64,000 bases of DNA from Siphonobacter curvatus (GTDB lineage Bacteria; Bacteroidota; Bacteroidia; Cytophagales; Spirosomataceae): NCBI RefSeq assembly GCF_002943425.1, contig NZ_PTRA01000006.1:1-64000 (forward strand), in the 5' to 3' direction. The stretch's first letter is position 1. Every line of letters starts with the position of its first letter. The notes under the pieces are model-generated. The model did no database searches. It worked only from the letters and a program-made list of their open reading frames with translations, and was not told the origin of the DNA. This document shows positions 54,792 to 63,858 of the stretch, piece after piece. A program made the translations under genes and the position numbers.

Positions 54792-55958
54792 TCATAATTT
54801 CAAACGTATATTGATTTTACTCAATAGTTGAGCGGTTATCAGTACTAGACCCGCGAATGCCAGACTTTTTAATAAACCTACGCCTCCCGTCAACACAGCG
54901 TCGGGTAAGGACCTGCCCGTAAGCTCCGCCAGACTATAAAAATAATACGGTAATAGATAACAGGTCAGCGTATAGATGCCGGCGGGTTTGAGCCAAGTAA
55001 ACCAGTGTACCTTTTGGCCAATTTCGACTAAGCCATAAACGACTGCATACGTGAGCAAAGCAATACCAGTACAAAAAAATACCCAAGTAGGAGTTGCCTG
55101 TATCTTGGAAATGATAAAGTAAGCATGAGCGATAAAACCGGCTCCCAGCATTAGACAGCCCGCTCCCAACAGAAAGCTTAGCCCTCGAATCGAATCTTGT
55201 TTTCGTAGCAACAGAGTGGTTAGCAAACCAGCCATGGTAAAGGCGTGAAAAGCTCCATTACCTAAGATGATGTCCTTCACATCGAACCCTCCCACCTGCC
55301 AATCCGCGTGAGCGGCGATTGTCGTTAATGTGAAAAACAAGAAGGCTGCTGCCAGTGCTCCAACCTTCCCCTTCATTCCTAGATAAAGCAGTGCTGAAAC
55401 GCCGTAGCTCCAGCCGATCAGTCCCAGGATTCCCCACCACTGAGGCCGGAAGATTTGCGGATTTTCCGGTGTCCCTCCGCGGAATCGTACGGCCAGCACC
55501 AGCAAAATCACTATACCAATACCTTGTAGCACGCGGACCGTAGAGGAAGGAAAAGTTTTCGGATACACATTCCAGATCAGGAAAAAAGCCGTAACCATCA
55601 AAATCTGAAACCAGGCCGAAGAAAGACCAGTGAGGTTCGCATTGAGTTCCGGAACATTGACGGTAAAAATTCCCATCACCAGCAAAGCTAAGGTACGTAA
55701 TACAATATGCCCGGAAATCCGTACCGGGGATTCCCCTTTGGTCAATCGGGCATCTACCCCAAGCGGAATGGACATACCCAGAATGAAAAGAAAACAGGGA
55801 AACACCGTATCCGCCAGCCCCAGAAAATCTACGTCAGCCTCGGCGTGTTCCAACCAGGAAGGAATCGCCCGCAGTGTCCAGAGATCGTTGACAAAGATCA
55901 TGAGTAACATCGTCAATCCCCGAAATACGTCGATGGAAGGAATACGCGAATTTTTCAT
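54792..55958 (-). CDS. HGSNAT-like (DUF5009) membrane acyltransferase
   Basis: 388 residues with about ten membrane spans. The opening SIDVFRGLTMLLMIFVNDLWT, then FLGLADTVFPCFLFILGMSIPLG, is the signature of the heparan-alpha-glucosaminide N-acetyltransferase/YeiB-like family. The human enzyme transfers acetyl from cytosolic acetyl-CoA to a terminal glucosamine on the other side of the membrane. The gene lies 9 bp downstream of a GH20-like hydrolase gene, which fits a pathway that acetylates a terminal amino sugar and then removes it. The functional transfer is not proved. Confidence 0.85.
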   Translation of the reverse strand: MKNSRIPSIDVFRGLTMLLMIFVNDLWTLRAIPSWLEHAEADVDFLGLADTVFPCFLFILGMSIPLGVDARLTKGESPVRISGHIVLRTLALLVMGIFTVNVPELNANLTGLSSAWFQILMVTAFFLIWNVYPKTFPSSTVRVLQGIGIVILLVLAVRFRGGTPENPQIFRPQWWGILGLIGWSYGVSALLYLGMKGKVGALAAAFLFFTLTTIAAHADWQVGGFDVKDIILGNGAFHAFTMAGLLTTLLLRKQDSIRGLSFLLGAGCLMLGAGFIAHAYFIISKIQATPTWVFFCTGIALLTYAVVYGLVEIGQKVHWFTWLKPAGIYTLTCYLLPYYFYSLAELTGRSLPDAVLTGGVGLLKSLAFAGLVLITAQLLSKINIRLKL

Positions 55959-55967
55959 AGCAACAAA

Positions 55968-57065
55968 CTAGGGAGTTAGGCGGGTAATTTCACTGTACAG
56001 GTCCTGAAAACAATGCGTGGGCGTTTCTTCGGAAGTGCTTTTTTTGCGACCGTAGAATTCATCCAGAAAACTACCGGCGTCTGACCATACGGTTTGCATC
56101 ATCCCCTGATACAATTCTTTCATGGGCCGGGTAGCCGAGCGGCGAAACCGGAGCATGTCCTGTACCTGAGCAACGGCATTTTTAGGTTTCCGCCAGGGAC
56201 AGGTTACTACGCTGAGGCCTTTCATGGCAAAGTACACGGGCGTTTGGTCGGGGCGTTCGTAATGCCAGTCACAAATCATCACGTCTTTCGGAATCAGATC
56301 GATGGCCCGGTGGGTCTGGTTAAAGCTGGCTTCCCACATCCCCATACCCGTGACTTTACCCTCCAGTAAGCGATCTCCCCACATCCAGAGTTTGCGGTTT
56401 TTCTGGGCCAGATGGTCCCGAAGCGTGCGTACCTCTCCGGCGTATAGTTCAGCCGGGTCACGACCACCGCAGCGGGGGCAGCGGGCTTCCCCGATGTAAA
56501 AGACTTCATCTAGCCCGGCGTGGAAGGCAGAGGCTTCGAAGGCATCGCAAATTTCGTCCATCAGGTCGAATACGATCGAGTGTACCTCCGGATGCAGGGG
56601 ACAATAGCTTTTACAGTACAAGCCGTCGGAATTGGGCCATTCGTACTTGGCGGGCATTTTCACCCAGGGGGTTTCATCCAGTTGCGGGTATTTCTCCAGC
56701 AGATTTCCGGTTTTGTTAGCCCAGGACTGATGACCCAGCAAATTAACCTGTGGGATCAGCGTAATCTGGTGTTTGCGGCAGGTCTGCACGAGTCGGCGTA
56801 CCTCGGCTTTTGACAGGGCAACACTGTCGCGTAATTCAGGATGCGTTTTGAATTGATAGTTGTAGTCCACCCGCAGGACCAGCGTATTGACTTTTCGGGG
56901 AGCCAGTTCCGTATCAATGAATCGGATAAACTCATCGAGTCGATTTGGTAAGGGAGCGGCGATACAGAAGCCCCGAACGGGAAGCAATGTATCCAGCGGC
57001 ATTTGCTGAGCCTGGGTCTTCGCAACCGCCAGCACTAAAATCATCCACAGAAAAAGTCGTTTCAT
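55968..57065 (-). CDS. GH20-like beta-N-acetylhexosaminidase, secreted
   Basis: 365 residues with a signal ending at TQAQ. The catalytic barrel of family 20 is indicated by RVDYNYQF, LIPQVNLLGHQSW, and the acid/base pair in HAGLDEVFYIGE (Asp-Glu), followed by WMWGDRLLEG. A zinc-finger-like pair of Cys (CPRCGG) follows the catalytic pair. It is short for a GH20 enzyme (domain without the GH20b cap). It is co-transcribed with the HGSNAT-like acyltransferase, so the likely substrate is a terminal N-acetylhexosamine. Confidence 0.8.
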   Translation of the reverse strand: MKRLFLWMILVLAVAKTQAQQMPLDTLLPVRGFCIAAPLPNRLDEFIRFIDTELAPRKVNTLVLRVDYNYQFKTHPELRDSVALSKAEVRRLVQTCRKHQITLIPQVNLLGHQSWANKTGNLLEKYPQLDETPWVKMPAKYEWPNSDGLYCKSYCPLHPEVHSIVFDLMDEICDAFEASAFHAGLDEVFYIGEARCPRCGGRDPAELYAGEVRTLRDHLAQKNRKLWMWGDRLLEGKVTGMGMWEASFNQTHRAIDLIPKDVMICDWHYERPDQTPVYFAMKGLSVVTCPWRKPKNAVAQVQDMLRFRRSATRPMKELYQGMMQTVWSDAGSFLDEFYGRKKSTSEETPTHCFQDLYSEITRLTP

Positions 57066-57276
57066 AACGATAGTTAGAGGTCTAGCGTAAAGATACGTCA
57101 GCCAGCGAAGACCTGGCTTTAATTCTACGCTATCTTCCTTGATCTAGAAAATAATTTAACGGATTAATCGTCAAAATAGCTTTTTCCGGTACGCAGTGGG
57201 CATTCCTACGGTATTTTCTGGTTCGGAGCCGCTATTGTTTGGCCTCGCGAAGGCTTTTTAGGCTTTTCCGTTGGCA

Positions 57277-58704
57277 ATGCCCCATTTCTGTTTTAATTTT
57301 AATTATTTAAGCCGTACTCCGTACGCAGCTCCCCTGTTTTACTGGAAACTTATGTCTGTCGCGTCCTTCCTCATTGTCTTCTTTTTCATCAATTACGTCC
57401 GCAAAACGTTAAATACAGCGAATAAAAATGTCTGGCTGGATCAACAGCTGGTATACCTCCGGCATTTTTCTATCGCTCTGCTCGTAGGTCAGATGATCCT
57501 TCGGGATTCGGTACTGATTCGGATGGCCTGGCCACTCGTGCTCTTTGGGATGGTTCTTGCCGTTTTCAAGCTGGATTTTTTTCGTCCCGTACGTTCGGTT
57601 TCCATTTCGCTAATTCCTTTCACGGCAGTCTCGTTTTTATCTACGTTCATTCAATTGATAAACCAAGATTTCTATGAACAATTTGACGATTACCTCAATG
57701 CCGCCCGCTTTTTCGCTTTCGTTTGGGTATTCGCGTTGTGGCTAAATAACCGAAAGCAGGAAAAAGCGTTGGAAAATGAACGCCTCCGACGGGAACAACA
57801 GGAGCAACTCAGTAAGGTAACCGAAGCCCAGAAAAACGAATTAGAAGTACTCGTTGCCGAACGTACCGCCGAACTTCGTCTACAAAAAGAAGAACTGGAA
57901 AAAGCCCTTGATCACCTAAAAGCTACGCAGAACCAACTCATTCACGCGGAGAAGATGGCTTCGCTTGGCGAACTGACGGCGGGTATTGCCCACGAAATCC
58001 AGAATCCCCTCAATTTCGTCAATAACTTCTCGGAAGTCAGCGTCGAACTCGTGGAAGAACTTCGGGAAGAGTCACAGAAGGAAACCCTGGATACGGAATT
58101 AGTCAGTGAATTACTCAGCGATATTGAGCAGAACCTTCAGAAAATTCAGCACCACGGCAAGCGGGCGGATAGCATCGTAAAAGGGATGCTTCAACACTCG
58201 CGTACGTCTTCGGGGCAGAAAGAAGCGATTGATCTGAACGCTCTGGCTGACGAGTACCTGCGACTGGCCTACCATGGCTTGCGGGCTAAGGATAAAACCT
58301 TCAACGCCAAACTGGTAACGGACTTTGATGCCAGTTTAGGCAAAATCAACGTATTACCGCAGGATTTGGGCCGGGTACTGCTGAATATGTTCACCAATGC
58401 CTTTTACGCCGTCTCCGAACGCAAGCGTCAACAACCACAAGGATATGAACCTACGGTAAGCATTCAGACGCAACGTACCCGCAAACAAATCGAAATACGG
58501 ATTCGTGATAATGGTACGGGAATGCCCGAGCACGTCAAACAGAAAATTTTTCAGCCCTTTTTCACCACCAAACCCAGCGGACAGGGTACGGGTCTGGGCC
58601 TTTCCCTAAGCTATGACATCATTACCAAAGCCCACGGCGGTACGCTGGAAGTGATTTCCGAGCCGGATGCTTTTACTGAGTTTATTATTCGCCTGCCCGC
58701 CTAA
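57277..58704 (+). CDS. Membrane sensor histidine kinase
   Basis: About 475 residues from the ATG at 57277 (57352 is also possible; the TTG at 57271 is not needed). The N-terminal 170 residues hold about five membrane spans (ASFLIVFFFINYV; WPLVLFGMVLAVFKLDFF; ISLIPFTAVSFLSTFIQLI; ARFFAFVWVFALWL) without a periplasmic domain, so it may sense within the membrane. A long coiled coil (about 165-240) precedes the DHp helix with LGELTAGIAHEIQNPLNFVNNF. The ATPase domain has NMFTNAFYAVSE, RDNGTGMP and GTGLGLSLS. It is the first gene of the cyclase operon, and the following receivers are its likely partners. Confidence 0.92.
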   Translation: MPHFCFNFNYLSRTPYAAPLFYWKLMSVASFLIVFFFINYVRKTLNTANKNVWLDQQLVYLRHFSIALLVGQMILRDSVLIRMAWPLVLFGMVLAVFKLDFFRPVRSVSISLIPFTAVSFLSTFIQLINQDFYEQFDDYLNAARFFAFVWVFALWLNNRKQEKALENERLRREQQEQLSKVTEAQKNELEVLVAERTAELRLQKEELEKALDHLKATQNQLIHAEKMASLGELTAGIAHEIQNPLNFVNNFSEVSVELVEELREESQKETLDTELVSELLSDIEQNLQKIQHHGKRADSIVKGMLQHSRTSSGQKEAIDLNALADEYLRLAYHGLRAKDKTFNAKLVTDFDASLGKINVLPQDLGRVLLNMFTNAFYAVSERKRQQPQGYEPTVSIQTQRTRKQIEIRIRDNGTGMPEHVKQKIFQPFFTTKPSGQGTGLGLSLSYDIITKAHGGTLEVISEPDAFTEFIIRLPA

Positions 58705-58728
58705 TCCAACGATTTTAACGATTTCTTC

Positions 58729-59103
58729 ATGCATATATTAGTTGTAGACGACGAACCCGATGTTCAGTCGCTTTTTGAACAACGTTTTCGTCGCGAAATC
58801 CGAAGTGGAGAACTTCGCTTTATCTTTACTTTCTCCGGAGAAGAAGCCCTTACCCGCCTCGAGGATCAGCATTCGGAAATTGTACTCATTCTATCGGACA
58901 TCAATATGCCCGGGATGAGTGGTCTGGAATTACTGGAATCCATTCGACAGTCGCACCCCATGGCCCCGCCGCTGGTCATGATGATTACCGCTTACGGAGA
59001 CGAAGAAACGCACGCCAAAGCTCTCAGCCTAGGAGCGAATGATTTTTTAACCAAACCGCTTGATTTCAGCGAGTTAAAGCAGAAACTCAAAGACACATTA
59101 TGA
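58729..59103 (+). CDS. Single-domain response regulator of the cyclase operon
   Basis: 124 residues; acidic pocket VDDEPD, phosphoacceptor Asp57 in [13 protein letters not shown], Thr in [10 protein letters not shown], and Lys in [14 protein letters not shown]. No output domain. The stop overlaps the start of the receiver-cyclase gene (ATGA), and the domain is clearly similar to that protein's receiver (same SDINMPxM-G and KPxDF blocks). It may compete for phosphate with the cyclase receiver, or act as a sink. Confidence 0.92.
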   Translation: MHILVVDDEPDVQSLFEQRFRREIRSGELRFIFTFSGEEALTRLEDQHSEIVLILSDINMPGMSGLELLESIRQSHPMAPPLVMMITAYGDEETHAKALSLGANDFLTKPLDFSELKQKLKDTL

Positions 59104-60143
59104 AGGCAAAGATTTTGGTTGTGGATGATGAAACGGATTTGGAAATACTCATCAAGCAGAAATTTCGTCGTCAGATTAGGGAAGGAAAGTACGAATTCAT
59201 CTTCGCCCAGAATGGCGTGGAAGCCCTTCAGCAATTGCAGCAGCACCCGGATACGGATGTGGTGTTGAGTGACATCAACATGCCCGAAATGGATGGTTTA
59301 ACCCTGCTGGTGAAACTTCACGAAACCAATCCTATCGTTAAGGCGGTCATCGTTTCGGCCTACGGTGATATGGAAAACATCCGCGTGGCGATGAACCGGG
59401 GGGCGTACGATTTTCTGTGTAAACCTGTGGATTTTGAGGACTTGGAAGTGACCATGCAGAAGACGTTGAAGCACGTCGATCAGCTCCGGCAAACGCTGAA
59501 AGCCATCAAAGAAAACGATATTCTGCGGATGTACGTCGATGAAAACGTACTCCAGTTTATGACCCGTTCGGAGTTCGAATCTTCGCTGACGGCTAACGAA
59601 ACGGTACAGGGCACCGTCGTGTTCGTGGACATTTGCGGATTCACAGCGATCACCGAACGCGAGCCCGCTGATGTAGTAGTGAAGCTCATCAACTCGTACT
59701 TCGAAGTGATCGTAAAGGCCATCATTGCCCAGGGTGGCTATATCGATAAGTTCATTGGTGATGCCGTTATGGCCGTATTCCGGGGTGAATTTCACCTGGA
59801 TCGGGCCATTGAAGCCTCGCTGGCCGTGCGTACGCAATTGTCGGAGATGGAAGAAGTTTTACCCGATCAGACCTTCCTCCCGCAGGTAGCCATTGGTATC
59901 AACTCGGGAGAAATGGTTTCGGGAAACATTGGTTCGGCTTCGCTCAAACGACTGGATTATACAGTGATTGGTGATACCGTCAATCTGGCCCAGCGATTGC
60001 AATCCGTGGCAAAACCCGGGCAGATCCTGATCAGTGATGCCGTGTATCAGCAAGTCAAAGAATCCTTCCAAGGTCAGCCTTTGGGCGAAATTACGCTCAA
60101 AAATAAAGCCCAACCCGTGGCAGTAGTCGAAGTACAGGCTTAA
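59100..60143 (+). CDS. Receiver-linked class III adenylate cyclase
   Basis: 347 residues. A receiver domain at 1-120 has Asp58 ([13 protein letters not shown]) and Lys108 ([11 protein letters not shown]). A class III cyclase domain at about 165-345 carries both metal Asp residues (Asp177 in FVDICGFT; Asp221 in GDAVMAVF), Lys217 and Thr288, which specify adenine, and the transition-state pair Asn295/Arg299 (NLAQRL). All catalytic positions are intact, so it should make cAMP, controlled by phosphorylation at Asp58 from the operon's kinase. A transporter with a cyclic-nucleotide-binding domain is encoded just beyond, and an HD phosphohydrolase follows directly. Confidence 0.93.
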   Translation: MKAKILVVDDETDLEILIKQKFRRQIREGKYEFIFAQNGVEALQQLQQHPDTDVVLSDINMPEMDGLTLLVKLHETNPIVKAVIVSAYGDMENIRVAMNRGAYDFLCKPVDFEDLEVTMQKTLKHVDQLRQTLKAIKENDILRMYVDENVLQFMTRSEFESSLTANETVQGTVVFVDICGFTAITEREPADVVVKLINSYFEVIVKAIIAQGGYIDKFIGDAVMAVFRGEFHLDRAIEASLAVRTQLSEMEEVLPDQTFLPQVAIGINSGEMVSGNIGSASLKRLDYTVIGDTVNLAQRLQSVAKPGQILISDAVYQQVKESFQGQPLGEITLKNKAQPVAVVEVQA

Positions 60144-60179
60144 TCGCACCACATGCATCCCTTCCAAACCTCTCCTAGT

Positions 60180-60773
60180 ATGAACCTTATACAAGCCGAA
60201 GCATTCATTCTTGATTTACTACGGCAACAATTACCCGAAACGCTCTACTACCACGGTCTACACCATACGGAAGATGTGGTTCGGGCCGCCGAATGGCTGG
60301 CTCGGAGCGAAAAGATCGAAGATCAGGAATCGCTTATGCTATTACGTACAGCAGCCTTGTACCACGATTGTGGCTTCATGTATACCTATGAAAACCACGA
60401 AGAAGCGGGTTGTGAAGTGGTGGAGCAATGCTTGCCTACATTTGGCTATTCAACCGGGCAGATTGAGTTGATTTGCGGGATGATTCGGGCAACGAAGGTT
60501 CCGCAAAACCCGCAAACGCATCTGGAACAAATCCTCTGCGATGCGGATTTGGATTACCTAGGTCGGCTGGGTTTCGAGTCCATTTCCCATACTCTCTACC
60601 AGGAATTACAGGCCCGACACCTGATCGGTACGGAAGCAGAATGGCTACAGAAACAGATCACTTTTTTAAGCTCCCATCAGTATTGGACGGCCACGGCTCT
60701 CGCTTATCGGCAACCCGCCAAAGCCGTCCAACTGGAGCATCTGCAAAAGCAGGCTACTTTGCTTGAGCCGTAA
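60180..60773 (+). CDS. HD-domain phosphohydrolase
   Basis: The ATG at 60180 gives 197 residues (60153 is possible). The HD set is present: His28/29 in HGLHHTEDVV, His62-Asp63 in LYHDCGF, His73 in YENHEEAG, and Asp121-Asp125 in CDADLDYLG. HD proteins of this size hydrolyse cyclic or other nucleotides, and some are HDc-type phosphodiesterases. Placed 36 bp after the adenylate cyclase gene, it is a candidate for degrading the messenger, but this is inferred from position. The stop lies inside the end of the facing transporter gene (20-bp overlap). Confidence 0.85.
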   Translation: MNLIQAEAFILDLLRQQLPETLYYHGLHHTEDVVRAAEWLARSEKIEDQESLMLLRTAALYHDCGFMYTYENHEEAGCEVVEQCLPTFGYSTGQIELICGMIRATKVPQNPQTHLEQILCDADLDYLGRLGFESISHTLYQELQARHLIGTEAEWLQKQITFLSSHQYWTATALAYRQPAKAVQLEHLQKQATLLEP

Positions 60774-63700
60774 CCACTTCATTCTGATGGCGAATCCGCT
60801 GGCAAAGTACCCGCATCACGTTCCGCAGGACTTCGTCGCGTTCTTCCATCAGGTCATAAAAATCTTCCTGATCGATCCGGAATAACGTAGCGGCCGTTTG
60901 GGCAATCACCGTAGCCGAACGGGGTTCGGAATCCAGCAGGGCCAGTTCGCCGAAGAGATCACCCCGGCCCATTTCGGCCAGTAGCGTATCCTGATCATAA
61001 ATTTCTATCTCCCCCGACAGAATTACGAACATACTATCGCCCAGATCGCCCTTTCGGATAATCACCTCTCCCGCCGGGAAATGCACCTGTTTCATAATCG
61101 GAATGATACTGGCGAGTACGTTTTCGGCGGTACTGGCAAACAAAGGCGTATTCTTCAGAATCTGTACCAGTTCGTGAGCCGAATGGCTGGACGTTGCGTG
61201 AGCGTGCATAGGCGTATTTTTTTCAAAAGCAGCGAGCGTGTTTTCCGCACTTTCGCTGAGTAAATGAATCGGATGTGATAGATAAGCCGTCACCAGTTTC
61301 GGATCCCCCACCCAGGAATTCCAGCGACGCAGGGCTACGCTGACGGTCCACTCCGTAAACAGGGTCGTTCCTTCCTCCAGAATAGAGGCTACCGACTCAG
61401 CCATCGATTCGGGTACAATGGAAGCCGACGCTTCCAGTTGCGTACGGAACAAGCGATACACGGGCCGGGGCACCAGGTTTTCGAGCATTTCGAGGGCGTT
61501 GGCACTCCGCTCCTGTGAAGGGTGTTGCAGACTCTGCTGAATCTGATTCAAAGCTTCGGCATCGTATAGTTTACTGAGTATCCGTAAAATTCGTTTCAGT
61601 ACTCGCTCCATTTCGTAACCCAGAGCCGATTGCCATTCGGCATCCATCGCGGCGTACTGTCCCGCCTGAATCTGCTCGGCCAAAGCGAGTTCTTCGGAAA
61701 GCAACGTCTCAAAAAACAGTCGATTTTCGGATGATGAGGGAAAATGCCGCAACGAATGCAGAGCCGTTTCCCGTACCGTGCGGTCCGATTCTCCGGCCAG
61801 TCGCATCAACCATTGCTCGCTTTCGGGCGTTTGCAGGGTACTCAGCAACTGAGCCAGCATGCGTCGCTGTTCGGTGGGAGCGTCCAGCAGAGGCGTAAAG
61901 GCTGATAAGTTTTCACTCGCGGCCTGACGTAAGTTCCGCAGCGTAGCTCGTCCGTACGAACGGTCGTGTAGTAAAGTTAATAATTGAGGGACCAGTGACG
62001 AATGTCTACCCGCCGTTTCAATGGCCTGTTTTACCACCGCAGGCTGGGTACTTTGTAAGCCTTTCTGAACAAAAGCCGTATACTCCGTTAAGTGCAAATG
62101 ACGGATTACTTCGAGAGCCGCAACCTGCTCTTCTTCGGTGGATGCGTTCACCCAGCGATCCAACTGTTCGCGGGCAATGCTATCGGTACGATCTTTCTGC
62201 AGGCGTCCGAGGAGAGCTCCTTTCTGAATACCCCGGTCGGGCGATTCGAGCAACTCCCGAATGGGCCCCGCCTGCTGAGCCAGGAGCTGGGCCGTCCGCT
62301 GGCGTACCTGCGGATGCGTATCCGTCAGTAAGGGTTGCAAGGGCATTTGTTTGGCCTCCGGACCCAGGCGTTCCAGAACCCCCAACCGCACCAACGCATC
62401 GGGATGTCGCAACAGCGGCAATGTTTTCTGAGCTAGTAAAGTCGGTTGATTTTCTTCAAACCACGCTACTGCTGCCAGTACCCGCTCGGGTGAAGGACTC
62501 GTTAAATCCTGTTCGGCAGCCAGAGCTATTTCGCCAGGCAGGGCTACCTGTTCGCCGGGCAGGAATCGCCGGGATAAGGCATCGCCCAGGGTATGCAGAT
62601 AAAACCGATAGGCCCGTCGAATGAGCAGACCCGTGGCTACTGGAAAAATCAGCCAGAACCAGATGACTTTGCTTTCGCTCAGCGATAACCACTGCGAAAG
62701 TCCCAGCAACAAACCTGCCAGACCCAGGCCCAGCGGTTCGTACATGCCTTTGGCCAGGGTATGGCCCAGCAGCCGTTGTTGCGGCGTCAGGGGTTGGAAA
62801 AGGACCAGAAAAACCGCATCAAATAAAGAACGACGAATGACCTCTACCGAAACGTAGAGCAAGCAGGCCCACACTAACAGAACCGTTTCGTCGCCTACTA
62901 CACTCCGGGTAATGGCCAATCCCAATAATCCAATCAATGCTACCAGCGGTAATACTAATAAGGAAGTCTGCACCCCCAAACGATCCAGTGCCCGCCGGGA
63001 CAGCAGGAGCTTCACCAGCATCGCCAGTACATAGGTACCCGCCAGCCAGTAGCTGACGTAAGCAATTACTTCGGACTGATCATGAAAGCGGTGTTTGACG
63101 TCCAGAAAGAAGTTAAACTCAATTTTGGTTGCGAAACACGCCACGGTCAGGATACTCAGACACATGAAAAAGACCAGTTCGCTCCCACCAAACAACTGCT
63201 GAATCAAACGCGATTGTGGACGACGACGGGCCGTCGAACGATCGCGGGTACGAATGGCGTGCGAACGCAGCGTTAGTTTCAAGGTGAATAAAGCTCCCAG
63301 AAAGGCCAGTAACGAAACGCCCAGTAAGGTCAGCAAATCGGCGTGAGCGTGTACCAGAGCGGCCAGTACGGCCCCCAGAGCTTTGGCGGGCATGTCGCCT
63401 GAACTGATGATACTAAAGAGGCGTTTGCCCTGCCGCGTGTCGAACACCACCGCCGATACTCCCCAGAATTCCAGACTGGTCAGCAGATAGATCATCCGGT
63501 ACCCGACCATGATGCCAATGGCCGCTATGATCGAATGTCCGACCCAAACCACCAGCATCACCAACAGGGTCATAACACTTACGGTCCAGAGTACGCGTAA
63601 CGCGACGGAACTCAGCCCCAGATGATGTTCGTAATGAGCGTAGGCTTTACCGATCAGAATCATTCCAATAGCCGAGGCTATGTACGCCAGGGGTAAACTC

Positions 63701-63858
63701 GTAGCCGGGTCATTTTCCAGTAGAATGGCATTCGCGGCTACATATAATTGAATCGTTCCAATTCCTAAGAGAAAGTGATGGAGGAAAAAAAGCCAGACGG
63801 TACGGGTTTCTTCAGGATGTATTCCTAAATAACGACGGAAGCCATCGGTAGTAAGCAT
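60754..63858 (-). CDS. Npt/NTT-type transporter with HEAT repeats and cyclic-nucleotide-binding domain
   Basis: The ATG at 63858 gives 1034 residues; the frame's TTG at 63864 adds only two. Residues about 1-430 form a 10-12 span MFS-like domain of the Npt1/Npt2 (ADP/ATP carrier-like) type: IASAIGMILIGKAYAHYEHH, IMVGYRMIYLLTSLEFWGVSAVVFDTRQGKRLFS. Residues about 440-880 are HEAT-like helical repeats (HPDALVRLGVLERLG; HPQVRQRTAQLLAQQ; DRTVRETALHSLRH). Residues about 900-1020 form a cyclic-nucleotide-binding domain: FPAGEVIIRKGDLGDSMFVILSGEIEIYD and GDLFGELALLDSEPRSATV. The design suggests transport controlled by cNMP binding. It faces the cyclase operon with overlapping 3' ends. The transported substrate is unknown. 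Confidence 0.87.
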   Translation of the reverse strand: MLTTDGFRRYLGIHPEETRTVWLFFLHHFLLGIGTIQLYVAANAILLENDPATSLPLAYIASAIGMILIGKAYAHYEHHLGLSSVALRVLWTVSVMTLLVMLVVWVGHSIIAAIGIMVGYRMIYLLTSLEFWGVSAVVFDTRQGKRLFSIISSGDMPAKALGAVLAALVHAHADLLTLLGVSLLAFLGALFTLKLTLRSHAIRTRDRSTARRRPQSRLIQQLFGGSELVFFMCLSILTVACFATKIEFNFFLDVKHRFHDQSEVIAYVSYWLAGTYVLAMLVKLLLSRRALDRLGVQTSLLVLPLVALIGLLGLAITRSVVGDETVLLVWACLLYVSVEVIRRSLFDAVFLVLFQPLTPQQRLLGHTLAKGMYEPLGLGLAGLLLGLSQWLSLSESKVIWFWLIFPVATGLLIRRAYRFYLHTLGDALSRRFLPGEQVALPGEIALAAEQDLTSPSPERVLAAVAWFEENQPTLLAQKTLPLLRHPDALVRLGVLERLGPEAKQMPLQPLLTDTHPQVRQRTAQLLAQQAGPIRELLESPDRGIQKGALLGRLQKDRTDSIAREQLDRWVNASTEEEQVAALEVIRHLHLTEYTAFVQKGLQSTQPAVVKQAIETAGRHSSLVPQLLTLLHDRSYGRATLRNLRQAASENLSAFTPLLDAPTEQRRMLAQLLSTLQTPESEQWLMRLAGESDRTVRETALHSLRHFPSSSENRLFFETLLSEELALAEQIQAGQYAAMDAEWQSALGYEMERVLKRILRILSKLYDAEALNQIQQSLQHPSQERSANALEMLENLVPRPVYRLFRTQLEASASIVPESMAESVASILEEGTTLFTEWTVSVALRRWNSWVGDPKLVTAYLSHPIHLLSESAENTLAAFEKNTPMHAHATSSHSAHELVQILKNTPLFASTAENVLASIIPIMKQVHFPAGEVIIRKGDLGDSMFVILSGEIEIYDQDTLLAEMGRGDLFGELALLDSEPRSATVIAQTAATLFRIDQEDFYDLMEERDEVLRNVMRVLCQRIRHQNEVVTAQAK

